Below, one piece after another: positions 6,493-14,900 of a stretch of DNA of 21,081 nucleotides. Position 1 is the stretch's first letter, and the number at the start of each line of letters is the position of its first letter. Location of the stretch: positions 1 through 21,081 of the forward strand of contig JAZSJI010000120.1 of NCBI GenBank assembly GCA_045534235.1, given 5' to 3'. This DNA is from Flemingiibacterium sp045534235 (GTDB lineage Bacteria; Bacillota; Clostridia; Oscillospirales; CAG-272). The notes under the pieces are model-generated. The model saw only the letters and a program-made list of their open reading frames with translations, had not been told where the DNA came from and searched no databases. A program made the position numbers and the translations under genes.

Positions 6493-6510
6493 TTGCGTTC
6501 TAGAACGCAA
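6493..6510. promoter_or_regulatory. perfect 18-bp palindrome in the cdaA leader
   Basis: TTGCGTTCT and its exact reverse complement AGAACGCAA abut with no spacer. The site begins about 11 nt after the predicted transcription start. An uninterrupted 9+9 palindrome here looks like an operator for a dimeric repressor. No regulator gene is adjacent that would identify the protein. Confidence 0.55.
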
Positions 6511-6542
6511 TAAAATACGGCGAAAAGGACCATTTGGGCGTT

Positions 6543-7430
6543 ATGGAATATTTAAGATCTGCATTTTCGTATCTGTGGAGTATCGTTTCCACGGCCTCAT
6601 TTATTGATATTATCGACATAGCGATAGTGGCGTTTGTGTTTTACTACGTCTATAAGTTCATACGCGAGCGCCGTGCGGGCAAGCTTGCCGCAGGCATACT
6701 TATACTTATCCTCGTGCTTTTGCTCTCGCAAATACTCGAGATGCATACACTCGGTTTTATGCTCTCAAACGTGTTCCAGGTCGGTATAATCGCACTTATA
6801 ATCGTGTTCCAGCCGGAGCTTCGTTCGGCGCTTGAAAAGGTTGGTGCGGAGCCGCTTCGCGGACTGCGTAACATTGGCGAGGGAAAAGGTGAAAACGCAA
6901 CGCAGGTGCAGGCGATGATTAACGAGGTTACTCAGGCTGTTTGTGATATGTCGCTTGACAAAACGGGCGCGCTCATAGTTATCGAGCGATCCACGAAGCT
7001 CGGCGATATCATCAAGAGCGGTACAGTCATAAATGCGAACGCTAACTCATTTTTGATAAGAAATATATTTTACAACAAGGCGCCGCTTCACGACGGCGCG
7101 ATGATAATCCGCGATGAGCGTATCTGGTCGGCAGGCTGCTTCTTGCCGCTCTCCACAAACGATGACATAATCAAGGACCTCGGTACGCGTCACCGTGCGG
7201 CTATCGGCATGAGTGAGAACAGCGATGCGGTAATCATCGTTGTATCCGAGGAAACGGGAACCATATCCATCGCGCTTGAGGGGCATCTGAAAAGAAATTA
7301 CAGCTACAATACCCTGAAGCGTGAGCTGAAGAAGCTCCTTATCAATGAGGAAAACGTTAATACGAAGGTAAAGGTCGGATTTGGCCGTTTTACCAAAAAG
7401 GATACGAAAAACGACGAGTCGGACAAATAA
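6543..7430 (+). CDS. cdaA: diadenylate cyclase CdaA (c-di-AMP synthase)
   Basis: CdaA condenses two ATP into cyclic di-AMP at the membrane. From the ATG at 6543 the protein is 295 residues, close to the usual length. About three hydrophobic helices occupy residues 17-90, followed by the DAC (DisA_N) catalytic domain. The domain shows both hallmark motifs, DGA in LHDGAMII (about 184-186) and RHR in GTRHRAAIG (about 216-218). It ends in a Lys/Asp-rich tail. The start is uncertain: AAGGA at 6525-6529 is 13 nt before this ATG but only 4 nt before an in-frame TTG at 6534. cdaR follows after 32 nt. The common third gene of such operons, glmM, is absent here. Confidence 0.95.
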   Translation: MEYLRSAFSYLWSIVSTASFIDIIDIAIVAFVFYYVYKFIRERRAGKLAAGILILILVLLLSQILEMHTLGFMLSNVFQVGIIALIIVFQPELRSALEKVGAEPLRGLRNIGEGKGENATQVQAMINEVTQAVCDMSLDKTGALIVIERSTKLGDIIKSGTVINANANSFLIRNIFYNKAPLHDGAMIIRDERIWSAGCFLPLSTNDDIIKDLGTRHRAAIGMSENSDAVIIVVSEETGTISIALEGHLKRNYSYNTLKRELKKLLINEENVNTKVKVGFGRFTKKDTKNDESDK

Positions 7431-7462
7431 GCTTACAATTACTATTCAAAGGGAAAAAACAG

Positions 7463-8752
7463 ATGGAAAACAATAACAATACCCCCGTACAAAATGAATA
7501 TGAGCAGCACGTTGCTGAGTCCGGCGGGGACGGCAAGGTAAAATCCGGCAGATTTCAGGATGTCACTGCGAAGATACTTTGTCTGCTTGCCGCAATAGTT
7601 CTGTGGTTCTACGTTGTCGGCACGGATACGGCAATCGAGGAAAAGAAGCTTACTGACGTTCCGATAGACATAAAAAGCGTTACGGCACTTGAAGATAGCT
7701 TTGGACTTTCCGTCATAAGCGGATACGACTATACGGTTGACCTTACCGTAAGCGGTGCAAACTCCGAGATAAGCCGTCTGTCACTTGACGATATCAGCGT
7801 CTTTGTTGACGTTTCGCATATTGAAGCGGCAGGCGAGTATTCGCTTGAGATTAAGACCTCGCTTCCGAACGGTATTACCGTCAGCTCGCAGTCCTCAAAT
7901 TACATTCAGGTTTACGTAGACAAGCGCACGTCTATATCGGTTCCCGTTGTGGTCGAGCCGATGTACTCTATGGAGTCGACGTACGAGCTTGGAGTACCCG
8001 AGCCGAGCATTACTATGGTAAACGTATCCGGCCCCGCGGTAGAGCTTGAAAAAATAAAGGAAGCAAAGGTTACACTTGACCTTGGACGTATAAATAAAAC
8101 ACTTACTGCTACCGGCAAACTCGTGCTCGTTGACGAAAACGGCATGCCGATAACCAACCCCTACATCAAGCTTCAGAGCTCTGAGGTTTCCGTCAAGATC
8201 CCGGTTTATACGTATAAGGACGTTCCGCTTACCGTTACGTACAAGTACGGATATTACAACGATGATAACGTAGACATCAAGATAAGTCCTGCTTCTATCC
8301 GCGTGAAGGGTGAGCCGAGTGCACTTGACAATCTTGATAATATCGTAGTGCTGCAGCTTGACGAAAAGAAGATCGTTGATGACGGCTCGAGGACGGCTAC
8401 CATTATGCTGCCCGATAATATCGAAAACGTAAGCGGTATCAGAACTGCAGATATTAAGATAACACATAAGGGAACGGCGACTCGCGAGGTAGTCGTATCG
8501 AATCTGTCCGTTGTCAATACTGGAAGCCTGAAATACTCTATAGAATCGCCAAGCATCGTGGTGAAGTTCCGCGGCACGCGTACACTTTTGTCGCTGCTTA
8601 ATCAGAATAATATCACCGCGACTATCGACCTTGGATATCTCAACAATTCGTCGGGAACCGTTTCTGTTCCGGTTACCATATCCGTTTCAAATACGCTTTC
8701 CGGAAGCGTATACGAGATTGGCGAATACGAGATCGACGTCACGATACGGTAA
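7463..8752 (+). CDS. cdaR: CdaR, YbbR-domain regulator of CdaA
   Basis: This 429-residue membrane-anchored protein has one N-terminal transmembrane helix at about residues 32-50 (LCLLAAIVLWFYVVG). About four YbbR beta-domains follow on the outer face, recognisable by repeated V-x-V-P-V starts and VxVSGP or VRVKGEP turns (near 135, 190, 225 and 290). YbbR/CdaR proteins bind CdaA and modulate c-di-AMP synthesis. AAGGGA precedes the ATG. The next gene begins 2 nt after its stop, so the three genes are very likely one transcript. Confidence 0.92.
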   Translation: MENNNNTPVQNEYEQHVAESGGDGKVKSGRFQDVTAKILCLLAAIVLWFYVVGTDTAIEEKKLTDVPIDIKSVTALEDSFGLSVISGYDYTVDLTVSGANSEISRLSLDDISVFVDVSHIEAAGEYSLEIKTSLPNGITVSSQSSNYIQVYVDKRTSISVPVVVEPMYSMESTYELGVPEPSITMVNVSGPAVELEKIKEAKVTLDLGRINKTLTATGKLVLVDENGMPITNPYIKLQSSEVSVKIPVYTYKDVPLTVTYKYGYYNDDNVDIKISPASIRVKGEPSALDNLDNIVVLQLDEKKIVDDGSRTATIMLPDNIENVSGIRTADIKITHKGTATREVVVSNLSVVNTGSLKYSIESPSIVVKFRGTRTLLSLLNQNNITATIDLGYLNNSSGTVSVPVTISVSNTLSGSVYEIGEYEIDVTIR

Positions 8753-8754
8753 TT

Positions 8755-10434
8755 ATGAAAAAACAGGTAATAGTTAAAAATATAAGACTGCCGCTGACCG
8801 CGCCGCTTGAAGAAGCCTTCACTCTGGCACGGCGGCGGCTGTCGCTGACTGACGGGGAATATATCGGGGCGGCGCTTCATAAGCGCTCTATCGATGCACG
8901 CCGCAGAGGCGGTGGCGCACCGACGTTCGTTATGTCGGTCGCAGTCGAATGTGATATAAATGAGAAAAAGCTTTCGCGAATAGCACATCTTGGCACGGAT
9001 GCCGAGATAGTCGAGCGTGAGCCGATTTGTGTGGAGTACGGTAGCGAGAAGCTTTCCGCAAGGCCGCTCGTCGTGGGTTTTGGACCTGCGGGAATGTTCG
9101 CGGCACTGTTGCTTGCCGAGAACGGCTATAAGCCGCTCGTTATCGAGCGCGGCAGCGACGTTGCCACCCGAACGCGTGAGGTGGACGAATTTATCAGAAC
9201 GGGCAAGCTGAATACGGAAACCAACATACAGTTCGGCGCAGGCGGTGCGGGCACCTTTTCCGACGGTAAGCTCGTTACGCGCATAAACGATTCGCGCTGT
9301 GCATACGTGCTTGAGCGATTCGTGGAGTTCGGTGCGCCCGAGGAGATACTGTACCTTGCGAAGCCGCACGTCGGAACTGACAGGCTACTCGGCGTTGTCG
9401 ACGGTATAGCAAAGCGAATAGAGGCGCTTGGCGGCGAGATATATTTTGATACCCGACTTGATGACGTTAATATCGCCAACGGACGGGTGGCATCTGTGAA
9501 CGTAACCTCTCGCGGTGCTAAAAGCACCCTTGAGTGCGGAGCGGTGATACTTGCGGTCGGCCATAGTGCACGCGATACGTACGATATGCTTGCGTCACGC
9601 GGATTTTTACTCGCACCGAAGCCTTTTTCGGTCGGAGTTCGCGCAGAGCATCTTCAAAGCGATATTGACGCGGCACTTTACGGGGACGCGTCAGACGTCT
9701 GCGACAAAAGCGGCAAGCGCGTGCTTCCGGCAGGTGAGTACGCTTTATCCTATCGCGAGGCGCAGAGTGGCATCGTCTCCGACACTGCGCGCGGTGTGTA
9801 CAGCTTTTGTATGTGTCCGGGCGGAGAGGTCATGGCGTCGGCGAGCGAGGAGGGCGGTGTCGTTACCAACGGCATGAGTCGATACGCGCGCAACGGAAAA
9901 AACGCTAACGCGGCTATAGTAGTATCGGTGTTTCCCGAGGATATTGGAGGGACTTGGCAGGACGGCGTAAAATTTCAGCGACATCTTGAGCGTGCGGCGT
10001 ACAATGCCGCAGATACGGGCGAGCATGATTACCGCGCTCCCGTTGAAACGCTCGGAGACTTCCTTGACGGTAAAGCGTCGCATTTTACCGAGCCGACACG
10101 AGTTTTGCCCACCTACAGAAACGGGGTTTACACGCTATGCGATATGTCGGCGATACTGCCGACGTTCGTTTCGGATATGCTAAAGAAGGGCTTTAACAAT
10201 TTCGGTAAAAAGATACGCGGCTTTGACGCGCGCGATACCGTTTTGACGGGCGTTGAAACGCGCACGTCCTCGCCCGTGCGCATCGTGCGCGGCGAGAATA
10301 TGGCCGCGTCCGCGGCATCTAATCTCTATCCGTGCGGGGAGGGTGCAGGATATGCGGGCGGTATTACGAGTGCGGCGCTCGACGGTATAACGGCTGCAAC
10401 AGCGCTGATGAGCGTTTATGCACCCACTAAATAA
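8755..10434 (+). CDS. FAD-dependent dehydrogenase of the COG2509 type
   Basis: This 559-residue predicted flavoprotein has two parts. Residues 1-100 form a small alpha/beta domain with conserved KRSIDAR and SVAVECD segments that is typical of this uncharacterised group. The rest is a Rossmann FAD-binding oxidoreductase, with GFGPAG at 108-113, the ribose-binding acidic residue in VIERG (about 129-133) and GAGGAGTFSDGKL at about 161-173. The closing GEGAGYAGGI segment contacts FAD. Family members are annotated as uncharacterised FAD-dependent dehydrogenases, and the substrate is unknown. Its ATG follows the cdaR stop by 2 nt with no binding site of its own, suggesting translational coupling. 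A terminator follows. Confidence 0.88.
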   Translation: MKKQVIVKNIRLPLTAPLEEAFTLARRRLSLTDGEYIGAALHKRSIDARRRGGGAPTFVMSVAVECDINEKKLSRIAHLGTDAEIVEREPICVEYGSEKLSARPLVVGFGPAGMFAALLLAENGYKPLVIERGSDVATRTREVDEFIRTGKLNTETNIQFGAGGAGTFSDGKLVTRINDSRCAYVLERFVEFGAPEEILYLAKPHVGTDRLLGVVDGIAKRIEALGGEIYFDTRLDDVNIANGRVASVNVTSRGAKSTLECGAVILAVGHSARDTYDMLASRGFLLAPKPFSVGVRAEHLQSDIDAALYGDASDVCDKSGKRVLPAGEYALSYREAQSGIVSDTARGVYSFCMCPGGEVMASASEEGGVVTNGMSRYARNGKNANAAIVVSVFPEDIGGTWQDGVKFQRHLERAAYNAADTGEHDYRAPVETLGDFLDGKASHFTEPTRVLPTYRNGVYTLCDMSAILPTFVSDMLKKGFNNFGKKIRGFDARDTVLTGVETRTSSPVRIVRGENMAASAASNLYPCGEGAGYAGGITSAALDGITAATALMSVYAPTK

Positions 10435-10441
10435 CGCAGTT

Positions 10442-10465
10442 GGGGACCTATACGGTCCCCTTTTT
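10442..10465 (+). terminator. intrinsic terminator ending the cdaA operon
   Basis: GGGGACC, a TATAC loop and GGTCCCC form a perfect 7-bp GC-rich stem followed by TTTTT. It lies 7 nt after the stop of the FAD dehydrogenase gene. Confidence 0.92.
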
Positions 10466-10624
10466 GTTTATAGTCGAGCAAAGTGAATCAAAAACAACGA
10501 AAACGCTCGAAAAACGAGGATTTCGGAGATTTTAGAAGGATTTTCGATTTTTCCTCGGGAAAACTCCGCCAAACTCTGAATAAACATAAAAAAGGGCGGA
10601 TTTTGAGGAAATTTGCAAAAACTA
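10466..10624. other. intergenic stretch with an imperfect inverted repeat
   Basis: This is the first part of the 406-nt gap between the FAD dehydrogenase gene and potA. It is A-rich and contains an imperfect long stem: CCTC, AAAA and TCCGCC (10553-10570) pair with GGCGGA, TTTT and GAGG (10595-10608), with small bulges. A 4-bp CTCG/CGAG hairpin lies at 10506-10518. No convincing gene is visible; the open frame here has no binding site. The long stem lies just upstream of the pot promoter and has no assigned role. Confidence 0.4.
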
Positions 10625-10653
10625 TTGACTTTTTATACTATCTCTGCTACAAT
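10625..10653 (+). promoter_or_regulatory. sigma-A-type promoter for potABCD
   Basis: TTGACT (10625-10630) and TACAAT (10648-10653) are separated by 17 nt. Transcription should begin near 10660, which leaves a leader of about 180 nt before the potA ATG at 10841. Confidence 0.8.
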
Positions 10654-10734
10654 AATTTTATCACCTTTATTGTGGGGTGAAATGCGCGTCCTCACGGCGC
10701 GTGCCTGCGATTTGTTTTACCATCTCTTTCCGGT

Positions 10735-10781
10735 CATCCGACGCCGCTTTTGTCGGAGCATTGGTTCGGGGTGTTTTTTTT
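10735..10781 (+). promoter_or_regulatory. terminator-like structure with U8 in the potA leader
   Basis: A run of eight T (10774-10781) follows a sequence that can fold by pairing CATCCGA (10735-10741) with TCGGGGTG (10766-10773, one bulge). An alternative helix, CCGAC (10738-10742) with GTCGG (10752-10756), uses the same 5' bases, so the two cannot form together. This arrangement resembles an attenuator within the pot leader. No known riboswitch class is recognised, and the stem is weaker than the gene-end terminators in this window. Confidence 0.4.
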
Positions 10782-10840
10782 CGTCAGGCGGCTTTTCTAA
10801 TTTACTACATTACAATAAGAAGGAGCTATCAGGCAAAGAA

Positions 10841-11968
10841 ATGAACAAAAACAAAATTATTGAGCTTAAAAACATCACAATGGAATTCGACGGTGAAAAA
10901 GTACTTCGCGGTATCAACCTCGATATTCACGACAAGGAGTTCGTAACCCTTCTCGGTCCCTCCGGTTGCGGTAAAACGACTACGCTTCGTATAGTCGGAG
11001 GCTTTGTTACCCCCGACTCGGGCGACGTATTCTTTGAGGGAAAGCGCATAAACGACGTGCCGCCGTATAAGCGTCCCGTCAATACCGTTTTCCAGAAGTA
11101 CGCGCTCTTTCCGCATTTGAACGTTTATGAGAATATAGCCTTCGGTCTGCGTCTTAAAAAGCTTTCCGAGGCTGAAATACACGACAAGGTCGAAGAAATG
11201 CTGACTATGGTCAACATGAAGGGCTTTGAGAACAGAAACGTAAATCTGCTTTCGGGCGGTCAGCAGCAGCGTGTCGCTATCGCACGTGCGCTCGTTAATT
11301 CGCCCAAGGTGCTACTCCTTGACGAGCCTCTCGGCGCGCTTGACTTAAAGCTTCGCAAGGATATGCAGAACGAGCTTAAAAATATTCAGAAAAAGACGGG
11401 TATCACCTTTATATACGTAACTCACGATCAGGAAGAGGCTCTCTCTATGTCCGATACGGTCGTAGTTATGGCTAACGGTGAGATACAGCAGATAGGTACT
11501 CCTACCGATATTTACAACGAGCCCGTAAATGCGTTCGTTGCCGACTTTATCGGTGAGTCCAACATCGTTGACGGCGTTATGCTTGAGGACTATAAGGTTA
11601 AGTTCTCGGGTGCAGAGTTCAAGTGCCTCGACGCCGGCTTTGAAAAGGGCGAGCAGGTCGACGTTGTGGTGCGTCCCGAGGACGTTGACGTCGTGGCGGC
11701 CGAGGCGGGTATGCTTCGCGGTACCGTAACCTCCGTTACATTTAAGGGCGACTATTACGAAATAATCGTTGACGTTCAAGGCTTTAAGTGGATGCTTGAA
11801 ACCTCCGACTACGTAGCACCCGATGCGATTATCGGTCTTGACATTGAGCCCGAGGCAATTCACGTTATGAAAAAATCCGAGTACTCGGGTATGTTCGGTG
11901 ACTATTCCTCGTTCAGCGACGAGCTTGATAATCTCGGCAACCCCGATTCCGAGGAGGATGAAGAATGA
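10841..11968 (+). CDS. potA: spermidine/putrescine ABC transporter, ATP-binding protein PotA
   Basis: PotA hydrolyses ATP to drive polyamine import. The 375-residue protein has Walker A GPSGCGKT at 39-46, a Q-loop in NTVFQKYALF, the signature LSGGQ at 137-141, Walker B LLLDEP at 158-163 with the D-loop right after, and the H-loop histidine in YVTHDQEEA (about 195). A C-terminal TOBE-type domain follows (about 240-350) with VVRPEDVDV. The ATG at 10841 matches where PotA proteins begin. AAGGAG at 10820-10825 is 15 nt away, which is long. The same frame stays open upstream to an ATG at 10682. The stop overlaps the potB start by 4 nt (ATGA). Confidence 0.94.
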   Translation: MNKNKIIELKNITMEFDGEKVLRGINLDIHDKEFVTLLGPSGCGKTTTLRIVGGFVTPDSGDVFFEGKRINDVPPYKRPVNTVFQKYALFPHLNVYENIAFGLRLKKLSEAEIHDKVEEMLTMVNMKGFENRNVNLLSGGQQQRVAIARALVNSPKVLLLDEPLGALDLKLRKDMQNELKNIQKKTGITFIYVTHDQEEALSMSDTVVVMANGEIQQIGTPTDIYNEPVNAFVADFIGESNIVDGVMLEDYKVKFSGAEFKCLDAGFEKGEQVDVVVRPEDVDVVAAEAGMLRGTVTSVTFKGDYYEIIVDVQGFKWMLETSDYVAPDAIIGLDIEPEAIHVMKKSEYSGMFGDYSSFSDELDNLGNPDSEEDEE

Positions 11969-12816
11969 GAAAGACCCCCCTGTTTCAAAGAATAGCGGCG
12001 GCACCTCATATTCTGTGGGCGATAATGTTTATCGTCGCACCGATGATCTTCGTGCTTTATTTCGCGTTTACCGATGCCGAGGGTAATTTCTCGTTTTCCA
12101 ATATCTCGACTCTTTCGCAGTATGGAAACGTATTCATCCTCTCGATTGCGTTCGCGCTTATTGCAACGGTCGTATGTTTGCTCATAGGTTACCCCTTGGC
12201 GTACTTTATGTCAAGACAGTCCGAGCGCGCGCAGAAGATACTTATGGTGCTTGTTATGCTCCCTATGTGGTGCAACCTGCTCATCCGCACCTATGCGCTG
12301 ATGGCTCTGCTCGACAACGGCGGCTTGCTCAATTCCTTCCTTGAGAACATCGGACTTGACAAGCTTCACATCGTTGGTACTAATTTTGGCGTAATACTCG
12401 GTATGATCTACGACTTTCTGCCATATATGGTCCTTCCGATATTTACCGCTATGACAAAGCTTGACAAGCGTTACATAGAAGCGTCGCAGGACCTTGGCTG
12501 TAGCGGGCTTCAGACGATGACGCGCGTTATTATGCCTCTTACGGTGTCGGGCGTTATCTCGGGCATTACTATGGTTTTCGTTCCGTCTATCAGCACCTTC
12601 TACATTTCACAGAAGCTTGGTGCGGGCAAGATCGACCTCGTCGGAGACACCATCGAGCGCCTTTTCCAGAACCCCAGCACGTATAACGTGGGCGCGGCAA
12701 TGTCGCTTGTGATGATGGTGCTTATCATAATCTCCGTTCGCATTATGAACCACTTTACCGAGGACGACGAGTCTGAAACGGGTAAAGCGAACAAGAGAGG
12801 GGGTATAATGCCGTGA
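11965..12816 (+). CDS. potB: spermidine/putrescine ABC transporter permease PotB
   Basis: This 283-residue inner membrane permease has six predicted transmembrane helices. The first is near residues 15-35, and later ones include ALIATVVCLLIGYPLAYFM and the C-terminal SLVMMVLIIISVRI. The EAA loop that docks on PotA is YIEASQDLGCSG, followed by the I-x-x-P-L element. Its ATG overlaps the potA stop and GGAGG lies just upstream within potA. Its own stop overlaps the GTG of potC by 4 nt, so potA, potB and potC are translationally coupled. Confidence 0.93.
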   Translation: MRKTPLFQRIAAAPHILWAIMFIVAPMIFVLYFAFTDAEGNFSFSNISTLSQYGNVFILSIAFALIATVVCLLIGYPLAYFMSRQSERAQKILMVLVMLPMWCNLLIRTYALMALLDNGGLLNSFLENIGLDKLHIVGTNFGVILGMIYDFLPYMVLPIFTAMTKLDKRYIEASQDLGCSGLQTMTRVIMPLTVSGVISGITMVFVPSISTFYISQKLGAGKIDLVGDTIERLFQNPSTYNVGAAMSLVMMVLIIISVRIMNHFTEDDESETGKANKRGGIMP

Positions 12817-13622
12817 AATTCCTCTCAAAGTTTTACATCGGTCTGATCTTTTTCCTTTTATACGTTCCGCTTATCGTTATGATAGCCTTCTCCTTTAACG
12901 AGTCGGGAAGCCTTGCGGAATATTCGGGATTTTCCCTCACTTGGTACGCGGAGCTATTTAACGATGAGGAGGCATTGTCCTCGCTTGTCAATTCTCTTAT
13001 ACTCGCGGTGTCCTCGTCCGTTATCGCTACCGTTATCGGCACGTTCGGCGCACTCGGACTTTACCGTATGAAGAACAAGTACCTAAAGGGCGCGGTCAAT
13101 ACCGTGACCAATATTCCTATGATGAACCCCGATATCGTAACAGGTGTTTCGATGATGCTGCTTTTTGTAGCGGTGGCGGCGATTCTCAAGTCGCAGTCAT
13201 TCTTCGGCTTTGGCACTATGCTTATCGCACACGTGACCTTTAACCTGCCGTACGTGCTTCTTTCCGTAATGCCGCGTTTCAGAAGCCTCGACAAATCGCT
13301 CTCCGAGGCAGCGCAGGACCTTGGCTGTACGCCTTCGCGTGCATTTTTCAAGGTAGAGCTTCCCGAGATCGTTCCCGGCATTATATCGGGACTTATGCTC
13401 GGCTTTACGATGTCGCTTGACGACTTTGTTATCAGCCATTTCGTAAGCTCGCCCGATTTTCAGACGCTCCCGCTTTACGTCTACAATCAGACCGCTCATA
13501 ACGTGAAGTTCAGTATGTATGCTCTGTCATCGCTTATTGTAGTGGTTATTTTGATAATTCTTCTGGTTGTAAACTTCGCAGGCTCTGTCGGTCAACGTAA
13601 GAGCAACGGGAAAAGGGGGTAA
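12813..13622 (+). CDS. potC: spermidine/putrescine ABC transporter permease PotC
   Basis: This 269-residue permease is the partner of PotB and has six predicted membrane segments, beginning with IGLIFFLLYVPLIVMIAFSF. The EAA loop LSEAAQDLGCTPSRAF is followed by ELPEIVPGIISG, then the SLDDFVISHF segment characteristic of PotC. The start is a GTG in the overlap GTGA with the potB stop, preceded by a GAGGGGG binding site. The potD start lies 4 nt after its stop. Confidence 0.93.
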   Translation: MKFLSKFYIGLIFFLLYVPLIVMIAFSFNESGSLAEYSGFSLTWYAELFNDEEALSSLVNSLILAVSSSVIATVIGTFGALGLYRMKNKYLKGAVNTVTNIPMMNPDIVTGVSMMLLFVAVAAILKSQSFFGFGTMLIAHVTFNLPYVLLSVMPRFRSLDKSLSEAAQDLGCTPSRAFFKVELPEIVPGIISGLMLGFTMSLDDFVISHFVSSPDFQTLPLYVYNQTAHNVKFSMYALSSLIVVVILIILLVVNFAGSVGQRKSNGKRG

Positions 13623-13626
13623 TACG

Positions 13627-14895
13627 ATGATGAAAAGTAATATTTCAAAGCGTATATGCCTGCTTCTCGTTTTTGTGCTCGCTGTTTTGATGAGCACGCT
13701 TTGCTCCTGTGAGGGGGCGGCTATCGGCGGCGACACGGTAACGCTCTACGTTTATAACTGGGGCGAATATATCTCCGACGGCTCGGAGGGATGTCTTGAC
13801 TCAAACAAGGCGTTTGAGGAATGGTACTACGACACCTACGGCCAAAAGGTAAAGGTCAACTACTCTACGTTCTCGAGCAACGAGTCGCTTTACGCAAAGC
13901 TCAGCTCGGGCTCGGTAAACTACGACGTTATCGTTCCGTCAGACTATATGATCGAGCGACTTATCGCAGAGGACCTTTTAGCACCGCTCAACTACGATAA
14001 CATTCCTCATGCGGCGGAGAATCTGTATCCCGAATTTTTCGGTGAAGCATCGGAGCATTCCGACTACGATCCCGGCAACGTCTATTCCGTTCCGTATATG
14101 TACGGTATGATCGGCATTATCTACAATACGTCGATAGTGGCCGAGGACGAGCCGAATATCGGAAGCTGGCAGCTTATGTGGGACGAAAAGTACGAGGGCA
14201 ATATCCTTCAGTTCAACAACTCCCGCGACGCTTTTGGTACAGCGCAATATTTCCTTGGCCTTGACGTTAACTCTGACAGCGAGGACGATTGGCGACTTGC
14301 ACTTGACAAGCTAAAGGAGCAGAAGCCGATACTCCAGGGCTACGTTATGGACGAGATCTATAACAAAATGGAAAACGGCTCGGCGGCTATCGCGGCGTAC
14401 TACGCGGGCGACTATCTCGCTATGTACGAGAACAATTCCGATCTTGAGTTTTTCTATCCCGAGGAGGGAACCAATCTCTACGTAGACGCTATGTGTATCC
14501 CGAAAACTGCGAAGAATAAGGAGATTGCAGAGCGCTACATAGACTTTATGCTCACCGAGGAGCCCGCTGTTGCAAACGCGGAGTACACCTACTACGCATC
14601 TCCCAACCGTGTGGTTGTCGAGAGCGAGGAGTATGTCGAATACATGGCGGAGATCAAGGACGACGCGTACGAGAAAATGTACGATACCGACAGCGTGAAA
14701 ACGTCGACGTACAAGAATCTTTCAGGCGAAAAGCTTATGCTCATAAACATGCTTTGGGAGGAGCTCAAGTCAGACGTGACCGTCAGCGCGGGAATTTACG
14801 TTCTTTGCGCGGTAATTCTTGCTGTGCTTATCGTATGGGCTTTGACGGCCTATATCACAAAGACGCACAGAAAAAAGTTCTACACAAGCAAATAA
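13627..14895 (+). CDS. potD: spermidine/putrescine-binding lipoprotein PotD with an extra C-terminal membrane helix
   Basis: This is a 422-residue extracellular solute-binding protein. The N-terminal signal (KRICLLLVFVLAVLM) ends at a plausible lipobox, LCSC, with lipidation on the second Cys (about residue 28). The mature part opens with the PotD-like YVYNWGEYIS and contains YDVIVPSDYMIERL, VPYMYGMIGI and IAAYYAGDYL, typical of polyamine-binding proteins. The last 35 residues are unusual: a hydrophobic helix (about 390-411, YVLCAVILAVLIVWALTAYI) followed by a basic tail (KTHRKK). This would anchor the protein at both ends. AGGGGG lies about 8 nt before the first of two adjacent ATG codons. 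Confidence 0.93.
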   Translation: MMKSNISKRICLLLVFVLAVLMSTLCSCEGAAIGGDTVTLYVYNWGEYISDGSEGCLDSNKAFEEWYYDTYGQKVKVNYSTFSSNESLYAKLSSGSVNYDVIVPSDYMIERLIAEDLLAPLNYDNIPHAAENLYPEFFGEASEHSDYDPGNVYSVPYMYGMIGIIYNTSIVAEDEPNIGSWQLMWDEKYEGNILQFNNSRDAFGTAQYFLGLDVNSDSEDDWRLALDKLKEQKPILQGYVMDEIYNKMENGSAAIAAYYAGDYLAMYENNSDLEFFYPEEGTNLYVDAMCIPKTAKNKEIAERYIDFMLTEEPAVANAEYTYYASPNRVVVESEEYVEYMAEIKDDAYEKMYDTDSVKTSTYKNLSGEKLMLINMLWEELKSDVTVSAGIYVLCAVILAVLIVWALTAYITKTHRKKFYTSK

Positions 14896-14900
14896 AAAGA

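Noticed and set aside
10483..10680. A 65-codon open frame upstream of potA
   Set aside because: It is lysine- and arginine-rich low-complexity sequence with no binding site. It spans the pot promoter and ends in the leader.
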